In this document: in pieces, positions 36,368 to 45,192 of the stretch
Layout: the number at the start of each line of letters is the position of its first letter
How positions within the stretch are numbered: the stretch's first letter is position 1
DNA from: CAWCUU01 sp963798855
GTDB lineage: Bacteria; Gemmatimonadota; Gemmatimonadetes; Longimicrobiales; RSA9
Length of the DNA stretch: 64,000 nucleotides
NCBI GenBank assembly: GCA_963798855.1
Contig: CAWCUU010000002.1
Location: 992,001 to 1,056,000, forward strand
Direction of reading: 5' to 3'
Translations under genes and position numbers: made by a program
Notes under the pieces: generated by a model
What the model saw: only the letters and a program-made list of their open reading frames with translations
Database searches by the model: none
What the model was told of the DNA's origin: nothing

Positions 36368-36901
36368 TCAGTTCGTCGGCGCGCGCGCCGCCGGCGGCGA
36401 CATCTGCGGGACGTCGGCGTCGGCAACGAGCTTCCAGCTGCCGTCGGCCTGCCGCTTCAGCACGACCAGATAGCTTCCGTTCACGGTCGTCTTTCGGCCG
36501 TTCACCATGACATCCTGCGAATAGGTGCCGGTCTCCCAGGCCATGTCGCCGGAGATGTTCGGCCCGTTGCCCTTGTTGATCTGAAGATTGCTCGGGGCCA
36601 TCGTCGTATCGGAAAGCACGTCGCGTATGTCCCCTCTGCCACTGTGGATTCCATCGGGCGTCACGATCACCGCATCGTCTGCGAACAGATTGACCAGCGC
36701 ATCCATGTCTCCGGCGTTGGCTGCGCGCTGATAGGCATCCCGGACGCTGTCGATCGACGCCGGGTTGGCCGGCGCGGCGGCGGCCATGGCGCCGCCCATC
36801 GTGTCGGACGGCGCGTTCGCCTCCTGTGTGCCGGGCGCGTTGCACGCAGCGATCGCGAGCGGCATCAGGAGGGTGATGTACGTCGGAAGGGAGTACCGCA
36901 T
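36368..36901 (-). CDS. SnoaL/DUF4440-like lipoprotein
   Basis: This 177-residue lipoprotein has the lipobox LAIAAC in its first 20 residues, a low-complexity Ala/Pro linker, and an NTF2-like domain. Domain evidence is VRDAYQRAANAGDMDALVNLFADDAVIVTPDG, the typical DUF4440/SnoaL opening, and GSYLVVLKRQADGSWKLVADADVP as the closing strand. The start is set by GAGGTG before ATG 36901. Ligand or enzymatic activity is unknown. Confidence 0.8.
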   Translation of the reverse strand: MRYSLPTYITLLMPLAIAACNAPGTQEANAPSDTMGGAMAAAAPANPASIDSVRDAYQRAANAGDMDALVNLFADDAVIVTPDGIHSGRGDIRDVLSDTTMAPSNLQINKGNGPNISGDMAWETGTYSQDVMVNGRKTTVNGSYLVVLKRQADGSWKLVADADVPQMSPPAARAPTN

Positions 36902-37099
36902 GGCGCACCTCGGGAACGGGAAGAGGGCTCTCGACGTTTGCCGGGAGGCCCGTTGCGCGCGACGGCGTCGTGCCGCGCACGCCCGAACGCGTCCGTTGCA
37001 CAACCAATGCAAGTTGGTTGAGGCCCGCATGTTCGGCAAGCGACGTGCGAAGTTGGGAGTGGGGCCGCGCCGCCATTTGGCGCCCGCTCCCGATACGCC

Positions 37100-37891
37100 T
37101 CAGGCCGCGGCGCGGCGGGGTACGGGCGGCACGGCGAGCAGGTCGAGGTCGTCCAGCAGGCGGTTAGGATTCTCGTTGAGCAGCAGCGTGGCGTGCTCGG
37201 CCGCGTCGCGAGCCCTCAGCAGGCGGTCCGCTTCCAGCGGAGACTGCGGCCGCGAGTCGGCGTGGTTGTCCGAGCCGATCAGGTCCGGCAGGCCCTCGGC
37301 GAGCAGGTCCCATGCGAGCTGCCGCATGTCGGGCTGGTAGCGGCCGGCGAGGCTGCCTGCGTTCACCTGCAGCAGGGCGCCCGCCTGTTTCCACTCGACG
37401 ATCTCATCCAATGCGACCCTGCCGCCATCCCTGCGATACCGCTCCGGGTGCGCGATCACCGGCCTGCGCCCGTGCTCCCGCACCGCCCGGATGATCTCGA
37501 CGCAGCCCTCCGGCAGCTCGAACCCGAACTCGATCAGGACGTAGCGACTCCCTGCGTGCCCGACCCCGTCGACGGAGAGGACCGGGGCGACGCTCTCGGG
37601 CGTCGTCAGCAGCAGCTCCTGGCCGAGCTGCAGCCGGGGCACATCGTCGCGGCCGCGCAGCTCGGCGGTCACGGCCTCGTAGACGCGACGGAGCTCGCGC
37701 AGCCTCGCCTCGAGCCTGCCGGGCTGTTCCGCGAGGAACCCGAAGAGGTGCGGGCTGAAGGCGAGGCGGCGCACGCCGTCAGCCGCCAGGCCACGGAGGT
37801 GACGCGTCGTCTCTTCCAGCGAGCGGGAACCGTCATCGACGCCGGGCAGCAGGTGATTGTGGATTTCGACGAAGTCGCGTGTCTCGCTCAT
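37100..37891 (-). CDS. PHP-domain tyrosine phosphatase (CpsB/Wzb-like)
   Basis: This 263-residue PHP-family protein has IHNHLLPGVDDGSRSLEETT at residues 10-29, FSPHLFG, RPVIAHPERYRR and IGSDNHADSR, all of which bind the metal cluster. It matches the manganese-dependent CpsB/YwqE tyrosine phosphatases that oppose BY-kinases in capsule or exopolysaccharide control. No BY-kinase or polysaccharide genes are in the window, so its target is elsewhere. Confidence 0.86.
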   Translation of the reverse strand: MSETRDFVEIHNHLLPGVDDGSRSLEETTRHLRGLAADGVRRLAFSPHLFGFLAEQPGRLEARLRELRRVYEAVTAELRGRDDVPRLQLGQELLLTTPESVAPVLSVDGVGHAGSRYVLIEFGFELPEGCVEIIRAVREHGRRPVIAHPERYRRDGGRVALDEIVEWKQAGALLQVNAGSLAGRYQPDMRQLAWDLLAEGLPDLIGSDNHADSRPQSPLEADRLLRARDAAEHATLLLNENPNRLLDDLDLLAVPPVPRRAAA

Positions 37892-37925
37892 GGATCCCGA
37901 CCGGATGCACGCAGCGTGCGAGAGA

Positions 37926-40754
37926 TCAGATCCCGAGCCAGTAGGAGGCCTTCAGGATCAGGACGTTCTCCGGCGGCGTCGCGAAGAGACCGCTGGCATC
38001 GCTCGCGAAATCGAAGCGGGGATCGGCGTCGCGTACGTAGCGACTCTGCTGCCACACCAGGTAGAGTGTCGAGCCCGGACGATACTCCCAGCGCAGCACC
38101 GCATTTCCGCGTAGCGAGCGGACGAAGAAGTCGCCGTCCTCGAAATCGATCTCCGCGACGCCGTCGCCGTCCGCGTCGACGTAGCGCTCCTCGTCCAGCA
38201 CGCACGTCGCGCCGCCGTCGCAGCGCACGCCATCGGCGGCCCGCACGGCGGCTCCCTCGGTGAACGGCAGGAATTCGAAGCTCTCGGGGCGGGCGAGCTG
38301 CTTGTATGCGGTGTAGTCACCGGAGGAGAGCAGCGGCTGCGCGAAGAGCTGCAGGGTGAGCGTGCGCGTGAACGTCACGTTCAGGCGCGTCTCCATCGAG
38401 AGGCTGTGCCGCCGCAGGTCGGCGAAGATGTAGCGCGGGCCGTACGTCGGATCGTAGCCGAGGTCGTCGGTACCGGTCACGTACTGCGCGGAGGTCGTGC
38501 CGCGCGAATATTCCGGCTGGATCTGCATCTCGAGGCGGGAAGACGGCCGCACGGTGAGCTCGATCCCGGCCCGGAAGCTGGACCCTCCGATGCCGTTCCA
38601 CTCGAGGTCTACCGATGGCTGGATCGCGAGCGGCGAGCGCCGGTCGTTGCCGGCCCGCAGGCCGAGCGACCACGACGCGGGCTGCACCATCAGCGGCCCA
38701 CCCCGGGTTGCGGCGTCATCCAGGAGGCGGGGGGAGTGCTCCAGGTCTCCGTCCACCCACCAGTAGTTGAGGAACGTCGCGTGGCCGTCGAGCGAGTAGG
38801 AGGCGTTCTTGTGCGCGTGGGCCCACGAGCCGAGCGACCACGGATCGCGCAGCGCCTCGTGACGCCAGTTCTGGAAGGTCATCGCCTCGATTCGATAGCT
38901 GCGCAGCACCGTTCCGGGATCGATCTCCTGATAGCCGAGCCGGGCGCCCGCGTCGAGGCGCTCGCTTCCCTGGAAGAAACCGAGGCCGTTCGAGTCGAAG
39001 CCCGGCGTCCGCTCTCCGAGCCACGCGCTACCCGTCCAGTGGCGGCCGCTGCGGCGCTCCAGCTGCAGCCGCCATTCGGCGCCGCGCAGCGACGTCGCGG
39101 TGCTGTCCACGTCGAGCCCTCGCGCGTCAGGCCGCTGGAAGTAGTGACTGCTCGACTGCTGCAGCTCCAGCATGGCCTCCGGTGTGCCCTCCACGAGCGT
39201 TCCGGCGAGGAAGCCGAAGACCGCCCACTCCCGGTCCGACCAGGTGTGCTCGAAATCGAGCCCGCCGCTGAACGCGCGACCGGGCAGGTAATCGAACGAG
39301 CCGTCATCGGGCAGGCTCCGATCGAGCGCGGTCACGATGCCGCCGAGCTGGCTGGCGCCGTCACCCAGGTCCTGCTGCACGCGGGCCACCGCGAAGCCCG
39401 TTCGCGGCTCGGCAAGGAAGTCGACGGTCGAGTCTCCCGCCAGAAAGAAGGCGCGACCGCGCTCCTCCTGCGTCAGCGCGACGAGGCCGCCGACTGAAAG
39501 GCCGGATGCGGTACGGCCGGTCAGCTTCGCGGCACCGAGGATCGACGCGGTGCCCGGCGTGTCCGTGAAATCCGCGTCGTCGGGTCCAGAGCCCCGCGGC
39601 TCTCGACCAATGCGTCGGCTGTAGAAGAGCGTGTTGCGCCGACCGGACAGGCTGAAATCGAAGATCCGCGCGTCCTCGACGAAGAACGGTCGCTTCTCCG
39701 GGAAGAACGTCTCGAACGCGCTCAGGTTCACGACCGCCGGGTCCACCTCGACCTGGCCGAAGTCCGGGTTGAACGTCGCGTCCAGGCTGAACGCCGAGCC
39801 GAGGCCGTAGCGCACGTCCGCGCCCGCTCGCATGCGGGCGTCTGAGCCGTCGAAGAAGGGGTTGCCGGCTTCCACGGGCGCCGTGCGCACCTTCCCCAGC
39901 GCATACGGCTTCACCTCGATCTTGCGCACGGCGTGCGGCAGGACGAGGCCCGTCAGACGCCCGAATTGGCTGACCCGCCCGGGCCGCTCGCGACTGCGCA
40001 GCGCAAAGTCGACCCGCTCGTGGGCGGCGATGCGCTGCCTCGAGAAGTTGACGCCCCACGTTTGCGCCTCGTCGGACGCGCCGTAGCGGATCTGCGAGAG
40101 CGGGATGCGCATTTCCGCGGTCCATCCCGCGCTGTCCACCGACACCGCCGAGCTCCAGACGGCGTCCCACGAATCATCCTCCCGCTCGTCATCGTACAGG
40201 TAGTCGTCGCCCTGGACGCCGGCGGCGCTGACGCGGAAACGGTATCCCGTGCGACCGTCCAGGTTGGTGTCGAGCTCGAGCTCGAAGGAGTCGAAGTTGC
40301 CACCGTCGTCGCGGCGCACCAGCTGGCGCGCGATCAGGTCCGGATTCGACTCGTGCAGGCGAGCGCCGACGTACAGGGCTTCTTCGTCGAACAGGACGCG
40401 GACTTCGGTCGGCTCCTCGGGCCGCGCGCCCTCGATCGGCTCGCGCTCCACGAAGCCGCTGATCGGTGCGGCAGCGGTCCAGGCCGCCTCGTCGAGGACG
40501 CCGTCGATCTCGATCGGACCCGCGCGCATCGTCGCGGCCGCGGTGCGTGGGTGCTCCGGGTCCGGCCGGGGCGCCTGGATCGAACGCGCCGCGCCGATCC
40601 CTCGGGCCGCGACACGCGCTCGGTGGTCAAGATCGCTGTGCCCCGGGTCCGAAGCAGACGCCGAGAGCGGTGCACTCGCCGTCGCAACGAGCATGATCGC
40701 CGCGACGGTCGCCGCCGCTCGTGGTGGCGCCGCGCGGCGCGGAGTTATGTTCAT
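37926..40754 (-). CDS. secreted DUF5916 protein with carbohydrate-binding-like N-domain
   Basis: This roughly 942-residue protein has a signal peptide (AAIMLVATASAPLSASA). A CBM9-like domain follows (EIDGVLDEAAWTAA to PLSQIRYG, residues 75-250), then the DUF5916 region (about 280-940), a predicted beta-barrel with many alternating strands. FETFFPEKRPFFVEDA near residue 370 is a hallmark of this family. The C-terminus ends in LKASYWLGI, typical of outer-membrane insertion. The start is chosen as ATG 40754, although no Shine-Dalgarno is visible; ATG 40769 is possible. Confidence 0.83.
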   Translation of the reverse strand: MNITPRRAAPPRAAATVAAIMLVATASAPLSASASDPGHSDLDHRARVAARGIGAARSIQAPRPDPEHPRTAAATMRAGPIEIDGVLDEAAWTAAAPISGFVEREPIEGARPEEPTEVRVLFDEEALYVGARLHESNPDLIARQLVRRDDGGNFDSFELELDTNLDGRTGYRFRVSAAGVQGDDYLYDDEREDDSWDAVWSSAVSVDSAGWTAEMRIPLSQIRYGASDEAQTWGVNFSRQRIAAHERVDFALRSRERPGRVSQFGRLTGLVLPHAVRKIEVKPYALGKVRTAPVEAGNPFFDGSDARMRAGADVRYGLGSAFSLDATFNPDFGQVEVDPAVVNLSAFETFFPEKRPFFVEDARIFDFSLSGRRNTLFYSRRIGREPRGSGPDDADFTDTPGTASILGAAKLTGRTASGLSVGGLVALTQEERGRAFFLAGDSTVDFLAEPRTGFAVARVQQDLGDGASQLGGIVTALDRSLPDDGSFDYLPGRAFSGGLDFEHTWSDREWAVFGFLAGTLVEGTPEAMLELQQSSSHYFQRPDARGLDVDSTATSLRGAEWRLQLERRSGRHWTGSAWLGERTPGFDSNGLGFFQGSERLDAGARLGYQEIDPGTVLRSYRIEAMTFQNWRHEALRDPWSLGSWAHAHKNASYSLDGHATFLNYWWVDGDLEHSPRLLDDAATRGGPLMVQPASWSLGLRAGNDRRSPLAIQPSVDLEWNGIGGSSFRAGIELTVRPSSRLEMQIQPEYSRGTTSAQYVTGTDDLGYDPTYGPRYIFADLRRHSLSMETRLNVTFTRTLTLQLFAQPLLSSGDYTAYKQLARPESFEFLPFTEGAAVRAADGVRCDGGATCVLDEERYVDADGDGVAEIDFEDGDFFVRSLRGNAVLRWEYRPGSTLYLVWQQSRYVRDADPRFDFASDASGLFATPPENVLILKASYWLGI

Positions 40755-40840
40755 CGCATAACGGATCATCGATTCGAGAGCGCGCAAGATATCCGCCGTC
40801 ACACCCGCTTCCAAGGAGCCACGCGGATGCAGGAGAGCCC

Positions 40841-41494
40841 ATGGCGTTGATCGTCGGCCGGAACGCGTGGACGAAGCCGCGCCTCTTCGCCGTCGCGACC
40901 GCCATCTTCATCGCCGATCAGCTCACCAAGAGGTGGGCGCTCGGAGCGCTGGAGAACGGCGATACCTTCCACGCCCTGGGCGGGCTCCTGCCGCTCACGC
41001 TCGCCTTCAACACCGGCATCGCGTTCGGAATACGCATCGTCAGCGGCCCGGCCGTCCTGCTGCCGCTGACGCTCGCCGTCGGCTTCGCGCTGGTCTGGCT
41101 GTATCGCCGCGCGAGACCCGGCGACCCCTATCGCATGGCGGGCATCGCGCTGGTGGGAGGAGGTGCGGCGGGCAACCTCTTCGACCGCGTCCGCTGGGCC
41201 CGCGGAGTGGTCGATTTCATAGGCCCGATAGACTTCGGCGTGGTGCTCTTCCCGATCTTCAATCTGGCCGATGTCGCGATCACCTTCGGCGCGCTGCTGA
41301 TTGCCGCATCCATTGGTTGGGAGGAGCGCGTAACCGAAGAGATCGAGCAGATCGGTCCGGAGTCCTCCCTCCGAACCACCCCGTCGCCCGAACACCCGCC
41401 GTCGTCTCAGGACCGAGAGCCGAATGCGGGCACTCCAGAGGGCCACAATGTCCGACCCCAACCCGAGCCCGAGCCCCCACCGCTCACCAGCTGA
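40841..41494 (+). CDS. lspA: lipoprotein signal peptidase (signal peptidase II)
   Basis: This 217-residue membrane aspartyl protease cuts lipoprotein precursors before the lipobox Cys, and so serves the lipoproteins annotated in this window. Family motifs are FIADQLTKRWAL, FNTGIAFGI, and GNLFDRVRWARGVVDFI with catalytic Asp125, and FNLADVAITFG with Asp144. AGGAGA precedes ATG 40841. The last 55 residues are hydrophilic and Pro/Glu-rich (QPEPEPPP), longer than usual, and derive from C-rich repeats. The 3' end overlaps the convergent yggX-like gene by 11 bases. Confidence 0.94.
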   Translation: MALIVGRNAWTKPRLFAVATAIFIADQLTKRWALGALENGDTFHALGGLLPLTLAFNTGIAFGIRIVSGPAVLLPLTLAVGFALVWLYRRARPGDPYRMAGIALVGGGAAGNLFDRVRWARGVVDFIGPIDFGVVLFPIFNLADVAITFGALLIAASIGWEERVTEEIEQIGPESSLRTTPSPEHPPSSQDREPNAGTPEGHNVRPQPEPEPPPLTS

Positions 41495-41762
41495 TGTCGC
41501 CCTGCCGCGAGGTGTCGATGGATTCCGGCGCGCTCGTTCGGAACAGGTACGCTTCCATGTTCGTCGAGAGGAATTCCCGCGCGTCCTTCTCCCGCACGTC
41601 GAGCCCATGGTGATTGATGAGCGCGGTCTGATAACGCAGCCACTCCGCCCAGCAGCTCCTGCAGATCGACGCAAGCACACGCTCGCCCAGCTCGTTGCGC
41701 AGCGGCGCCCGCTCCAACGGCTCGCCCGTCTTCCCGCACCGCACGCACGTCACGTCCGCCAT
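41484..41762 (-). CDS. yggX: YggX-like Fe(2+)-trafficking protein with CxxC motifs
   Basis: This 92-residue protein aligns with YggX in LGERVLASICRSCWAEWLRYQTALINHHGLD and FLSTNMEAYLF. It differs by two CxxC pairs, CVRC at residues 6-9 and CRSC near 34, which could form a zinc ribbon or iron site absent from E. coli YggX (single Cys7). E. coli YggX protects iron-sulfur proteins from oxidative damage. Its iron-transfer role is not proven for this form. Confidence 0.75.
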   Translation of the reverse strand: MADVTCVRCGKTGEPLERAPLRNELGERVLASICRSCWAEWLRYQTALINHHGLDVREKDAREFLSTNMEAYLFRTSAPESIDTSRQGDISW

Positions 41763-41824
41763 TCTCGCTCTCCCATGCCTGGATCCCGGTCCCGCACCTC
41801 TACCCCGGGGTGAGGCAGGCGTTC

Positions 41825-41908
41825 ACGGTGAGGCGCTAACGGCGAGGCGCTCATTGAGAGGCGCTAACGGTGAGGCGCTAACGGTGAGGCGCTCTCGGTG
41901 AGGCGTTA
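41825..41908. repeat. six tandem copies of a 14-bp unit
   Basis: The unit ACGGTGAGGCGCTA occurs six times without gaps at 41825-41908, with one to four substitutions in some copies. It lies upstream of the yggX-like gene (minus strand) and downstream of the PLP decarboxylase. The period is exactly 14, so copies shift reading frame and coding is excluded. Confidence 0.9.
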
Positions 41909-41946
41909 ACGGCAGGCGGGGGCGCCTCGCTTTCGCGCCTGCCCTT

Positions 41947-41995
41947 CAGCGCCTTCATCAGCGCCTTCAGTCAGCGCCTTCAGTCAGCGCCTTCA
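41947..41995. repeat. four copies of an 11-bp core at 12-13-bp spacing
   Basis: CAGCGCCTTCA occurs at 41947, 41959, 41972 and 41985. The PLP decarboxylase gene ends inside it; its stop codon is at 41980-41982, so the last codons are repeat-derived. The complement (AAGGCGCTG) shares AGGCGCT with the 14-bp array at 41825, in opposite orientation, so the two arrays could pair in RNA. Confidence 0.85.
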
Positions 41996-43446
41996 CTCAG
42001 CCAGTCGATGACGCGCTCGAGGTCATGGGCGCGGGTGCGGTGGTTGAGGACGCAGAGTCGCAGCGCATAGCGGCCGTGCAGCCGAGTGGACGAGATCAGG
42101 CCGACCCCGCTCTCTGCGAGGCCGCGGACGAGCCGTGCATTGAGTCGCTCCAGCTCTGCCTCATCGTTCACGCTGGGCGGGTGACGCCGGAAGCACACCA
42201 CTCCGAGCGCCGGCCCGGCCAGCGGCTCCAGCTCGGCCTTCGCGGCGACGAGCTCCGCGGCGTGACGGGCGAGCGCGAGCGAGCGTTCGATCGCGGTCGC
42301 GAACGCGGGCACGCCGAAAGTGCGCAGCGACATCCACACCTTCAGCGCACGCGCCGCTCGGGTGAGCTGTAGCCCGCGGTCGGCGAAGTTCACCTCCGCG
42401 CCGGCCACCGCGGTATCCTGCAGGTAGTCGGGCATGATATGGAAGGCATCGGCGAGCAGGCCCGTCTCACGCACCAGCAGGCAGCCGACCTCGAACGGCT
42501 GGTACAGCCACTTGTGCGGATCGAGAACGATGGAGTCCGCCCGCTCGATTCCCCGCAGCGCCTCGCGTCCTTCGTGGGTCAGGACCGCGAAGCCGCCGTA
42601 GGCGGCGTCGACGTGCAGCCAGATCCCGCTCTCGGCGCAGAAATCCGCCAGCTCAGGCAGCGGATCGATCGCCCCGGTGCTCGTCGCGCCCGCGTTCGCC
42701 ACCACCAGGAACGGCGAACGACCCGTCTGCCGATCCTGCTCGACCGCGGCGCGCAGCGCATCGAGATCGATGCGGTAGCGGTCATCGCTCGGAAGCTCGC
42801 GCAGGCGCGACTCATCGACGTCGATCATGCGCGCGGCGCGCAGCACCGAGGAGTGCGTCTGATCGGAGAAGTAGATGACCCCATGTCGATCGTGGGCGTC
42901 CCCGCCGCGCTCCCTCTTTCGCCAGGCCTCGCGCGCGCAGACGAGCGCGTCGAGATTCGCGGCGGAGCCGCCGCTCGTGAGCAGGCCGCCCGCCGTCGCC
43001 GGGTAGCCCACCCAGTCGCAGAACCAGCGCAGCACCTGCAGCTCCAGCAGACTCGGGCCGGAGGAGGCCTGTGACGTCCCCGCGAAGATGTTGTACCCGC
43101 TCGCCAGCAGATCACCGAGGATGCCCGGCCAGGTGGGGCAGCCCGGCACGTAGCCGAGAAAGCGCGGGTGGTCGATCCGAGATGCGTACGGCAGAACCCG
43201 CTCCTCGACCAGACGCAGGACCGTGTCGGGATCCAGCGGGCCTTCCGGCGCCCCGGCGGGCAGTTGCGCCTCCAGCTCGGTACGCGGGGCCCAGCGCCAG
43301 ACACGGTCCTCGTCCAGCGCTAGGATGCGGTCGACGAGCCGGTCGATCACGTGATGGCCGAGCCGGCGCATGGTCTCGGCGTCCATCTCCAGCGGATCGA
43401 CCGGGTCGGTCGCGTCCGCGTGCATTCCGTCATCGTCGGCGATCAT
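41980..43446 (-). CDS. group II PLP-dependent decarboxylase (aromatic amino acid/glutamate type)
   Basis: This 488-residue enzyme has GLLTSGGSAANLDAL near residue 155 and WLHVDAAYGG near 278. LDPHKWLYQPFEVG carries the Schiff-base Lys312. It belongs to the group II decarboxylases (DDC/TDC/GAD superfamily). The opening RLGHHVIDRLVDRI and IDHPRFLGYVPGCP resemble aromatic L-amino acid decarboxylases more than glutamate decarboxylase, but substrate cannot be decided. GTG or ATG start near 43446; a later in-frame ATG (MHADATD) is possible. Its 3' end is in a tandem repeat. Confidence 0.9.
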   Translation of the reverse strand: MIADDDGMHADATDPVDPLEMDAETMRRLGHHVIDRLVDRILALDEDRVWRWAPRTELEAQLPAGAPEGPLDPDTVLRLVEERVLPYASRIDHPRFLGYVPGCPTWPGILGDLLASGYNIFAGTSQASSGPSLLELQVLRWFCDWVGYPATAGGLLTSGGSAANLDALVCAREAWRKRERGGDAHDRHGVIYFSDQTHSSVLRAARMIDVDESRLRELPSDDRYRIDLDALRAAVEQDRQTGRSPFLVVANAGATSTGAIDPLPELADFCAESGIWLHVDAAYGGFAVLTHEGREALRGIERADSIVLDPHKWLYQPFEVGCLLVRETGLLADAFHIMPDYLQDTAVAGAEVNFADRGLQLTRAARALKVWMSLRTFGVPAFATAIERSLALARHAAELVAAKAELEPLAGPALGVVCFRRHPPSVNDEAELERLNARLVRGLAESGVGLISSTRLHGRYALRLCVLNHRTRAHDLERVIDWLSEGAD

Positions 43447-43573
43447 CCGCCCGATCTACGTCGCGGCCCGCGTCGCCGTCAATGCCGCTCCGATTGACGG
43501 TTCGGCGCTGTGGCACTACGCTCCCGCAATGTCTCGCCGGCCGGCGAGCGGCCGGACCAGCACCGGAGGAAGC

Positions 43574-43903
43574 ATGGCGGATCGCACCCAATCGAACGGG
43601 CGGGGTTTTCGGTTCCGCGTATCGGATGCCGTGGCCGTGCCGCTGCGCGGAATGCTGCTGCGCCTGCGGAGAATCGAGGGGCAGCCGTCGATGAAGCAGC
43701 TCCGCAAGGGATCGAAGCTGCGTCTTATCGCGCCGGACGGATCCGAGCGCGACATCACGATCGTGGACTACTCCACGACAGGTGGGCGCGCGACGCAGGA
43801 ACGGCTCGACCGCACCGGCGAGCTGGACATCGTCATCTCGCCCGACGACGCGCTGGTCGACGACACTCCGGTGGAGATCGGCTGGTTCGCGACCGCCCCG
43901 TGA
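43574..43903 (+). CDS. hypothetical protein
   Basis: This 109-residue protein is supported by GGAGG five bases before the ATG and by a GTGA overlap with the next gene. The sequence suggests a small beta-rich domain (SKLRLIAPDGSERDITIVDYSTT, then LDIVISPDDALVDDTPVEIGWFA). No signal peptide, membrane helix or recognised family. It precedes an extended SDR; a partner role is possible. Confidence 0.6.
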   Translation: MADRTQSNGRGFRFRVSDAVAVPLRGMLLRLRRIEGQPSMKQLRKGSKLRLIAPDGSERDITIVDYSTTGGRATQERLDRTGELDIVISPDDALVDDTPVEIGWFATAP

Positions 43904-44880
43904 GCACGCCGCGCCGTGCCTTCCTGACGGGCGCGACCGGTTTCATCGGGAGTCGCCTGGCCGGCGAGCTGGCGGACCGCGGCTGGACGCTGCGGTGTCT
44001 CGTTCGACCCCGCTCCGACACGAGCACCCTCGAAGAGCTCGGCGCCGAGCTGGTCCGCGGTGACGTGACCGACGCCGACACCATGGATATCGCGCTCCGT
44101 GACGTCCAGCTCGCCTACCACCTCGCCGGTGTCTACGATCTCGGCGCGGTGGACGTCGAGGCGATGGAGCGTGTCAATGTCGCCGGAACCGCCGCGTTCC
44201 TCGGCGCCATGGAGAGCGCCAGCGTGCCGCGCGCCGTCCATGTATCGACCACGATCGCGCTCGGACCGGTCGAGCACGGCCTCGGCGACGAGCACACCAT
44301 CCACGACGCGGGCACGCGTTCGGCGTACGAGCGCACCAAGCTGGCCGCCCACCGCCTCGCGCTCGACGCGCAGAGGGCCGGTCTGCCCGTGATCATCGCG
44401 TGCCCCGCCGCGGTCTACGGTCCCGGGGACGAGGGTCCGAATGGCCGCTTCATCCGCGATCTGCTCGGGCACCGCCTGCCCGGTCTCCTCACCCGACCGG
44501 CCTGGTTGTCTTATGTGCACGTGGACGACATCGCGGAAGGACTGGTGCGGCTGGGCGAGAACGGTCGGATCGGCGAGATCTACGTGCTCTCCGGCGAGCC
44601 GGCGACAGTAAATGACTTCGCGGAGCGGGTCATGACGCTGGCAGGGGGCCACGCACCCCGCCTCCGATTCCCTCCCTCCCTTGCGCGCCTCACCACTCGC
44701 GCGTTGGACCCCGTTCTCCGGCTCGCCGGCTCCGGCTACTCGTTCAATGGCGAGAACGTCGACACCACCAGCCGCCTGCGCTGGCTGCATTCGTACGAGA
44801 AGGCCGAACGCGAGCTCGGCTACCACCCTCGCTCCCTCGCCGAGGGCCTGCCCGAAACCGTCGCCTGGTTCAACCCCTGA
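43900..44880 (+). CDS. NAD-dependent epimerase/dehydratase (extended SDR, DFR-like)
   Basis: This 326-residue extended SDR has LTGATGFIGSRLA as the nucleotide-binding motif, HLAGVYDLG, HVSTTIALG with the Ser/Thr, and AYERTKLAA with the catalytic Tyr-Lys. PAAVYGPGD and YVHVDDIAEGL are typical of dihydroflavonol-4-reductase-like or sterol-dehydrogenase-like family members. GTG start overlaps the upstream stop as GTGA. Substrate unknown, perhaps a hopanoid, sugar or polyketide. Confidence 0.88.
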   Translation: MSTPRRAFLTGATGFIGSRLAGELADRGWTLRCLVRPRSDTSTLEELGAELVRGDVTDADTMDIALRDVQLAYHLAGVYDLGAVDVEAMERVNVAGTAAFLGAMESASVPRAVHVSTTIALGPVEHGLGDEHTIHDAGTRSAYERTKLAAHRLALDAQRAGLPVIIACPAAVYGPGDEGPNGRFIRDLLGHRLPGLLTRPAWLSYVHVDDIAEGLVRLGENGRIGEIYVLSGEPATVNDFAERVMTLAGGHAPRLRFPPSLARLTTRALDPVLRLAGSGYSFNGENVDTTSRLRWLHSYEKAERELGYHPRSLAEGLPETVAWFNP

Positions 44881-44889
44881 CCCGTGCCG

Positions 44890-44953
44890 CACCCTCAGCC
44901 CATTCCCCCCGGCCCCTCCTTGCCCTCGCCCTCGCCCTTGCCCTGGCTTTGTC
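44890..44953 (-). repeat. GGGCNA hexamer tract (quadruplex-prone) at the end of two convergent genes
   Basis: On the minus strand the tract reads GGGCAA GGGCGA GGGCGA GGGCAA then runs of G. It fills the space between the convergent epimerase (ends 44880) and zinc-ribbon gene (ends 44954). On the minus strand it follows directly after the zinc-ribbon stop codon. Confidence 0.7.
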
Positions 44954-45181
44954 CTAGCCCTTGAACCACTCGAACGCCGTATGGCATGCCCGGCACCAGT
45001 AGGTCGCGACGGACAGCGCGGAGCCGAACGGCGAGTGGAGCTCCGTGTCATCGCCGTCGCAGAAGGGGCACAAGAGCCGTTCCGGCAGGCCGAAGTCCGA
45101 TGCACTCAGAACGGTGCCGGTGCTCGAGCGGCTGCTCGGGTGACTCTCGCCTGTCAGGCTGCTCTCGCTGCTTCCTTTCAT
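44954..45181 (-). CDS. PaaD-type zinc-ribbon protein (separate C-terminal part of PaaD)
   Basis: This 75-residue protein ends in LLCPFCDGDDTELHSPFGSA, then YWCRACHTAFEWFKG. That matches the C-terminal zinc ribbon of PaaD, the factor that helps load the di-iron PaaABC(E) epoxidase, here as a stand-alone gene. Four Cys (CPFC and CRAC) would hold zinc. The N-terminal 30 residues are Ser-rich. ATG 45181 is preferred; TTG 45196 overlaps the paaC stop as TTGA. The DUF59 half of PaaD is encoded upstream in the same operon. Confidence 0.8.
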   Translation of the reverse strand: MKGSSESSLTGESHPSSRSSTGTVLSASDFGLPERLLCPFCDGDDTELHSPFGSALSVATYWCRACHTAFEWFKG

Positions 45182-45192
45182 CAGCACGCCCT

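Noticed and set aside
41825..41995. CRISPR array
   Set aside because: Units of 12-14 bases are adjacent or nearly so with no unique spacers, and no cas gene is present.
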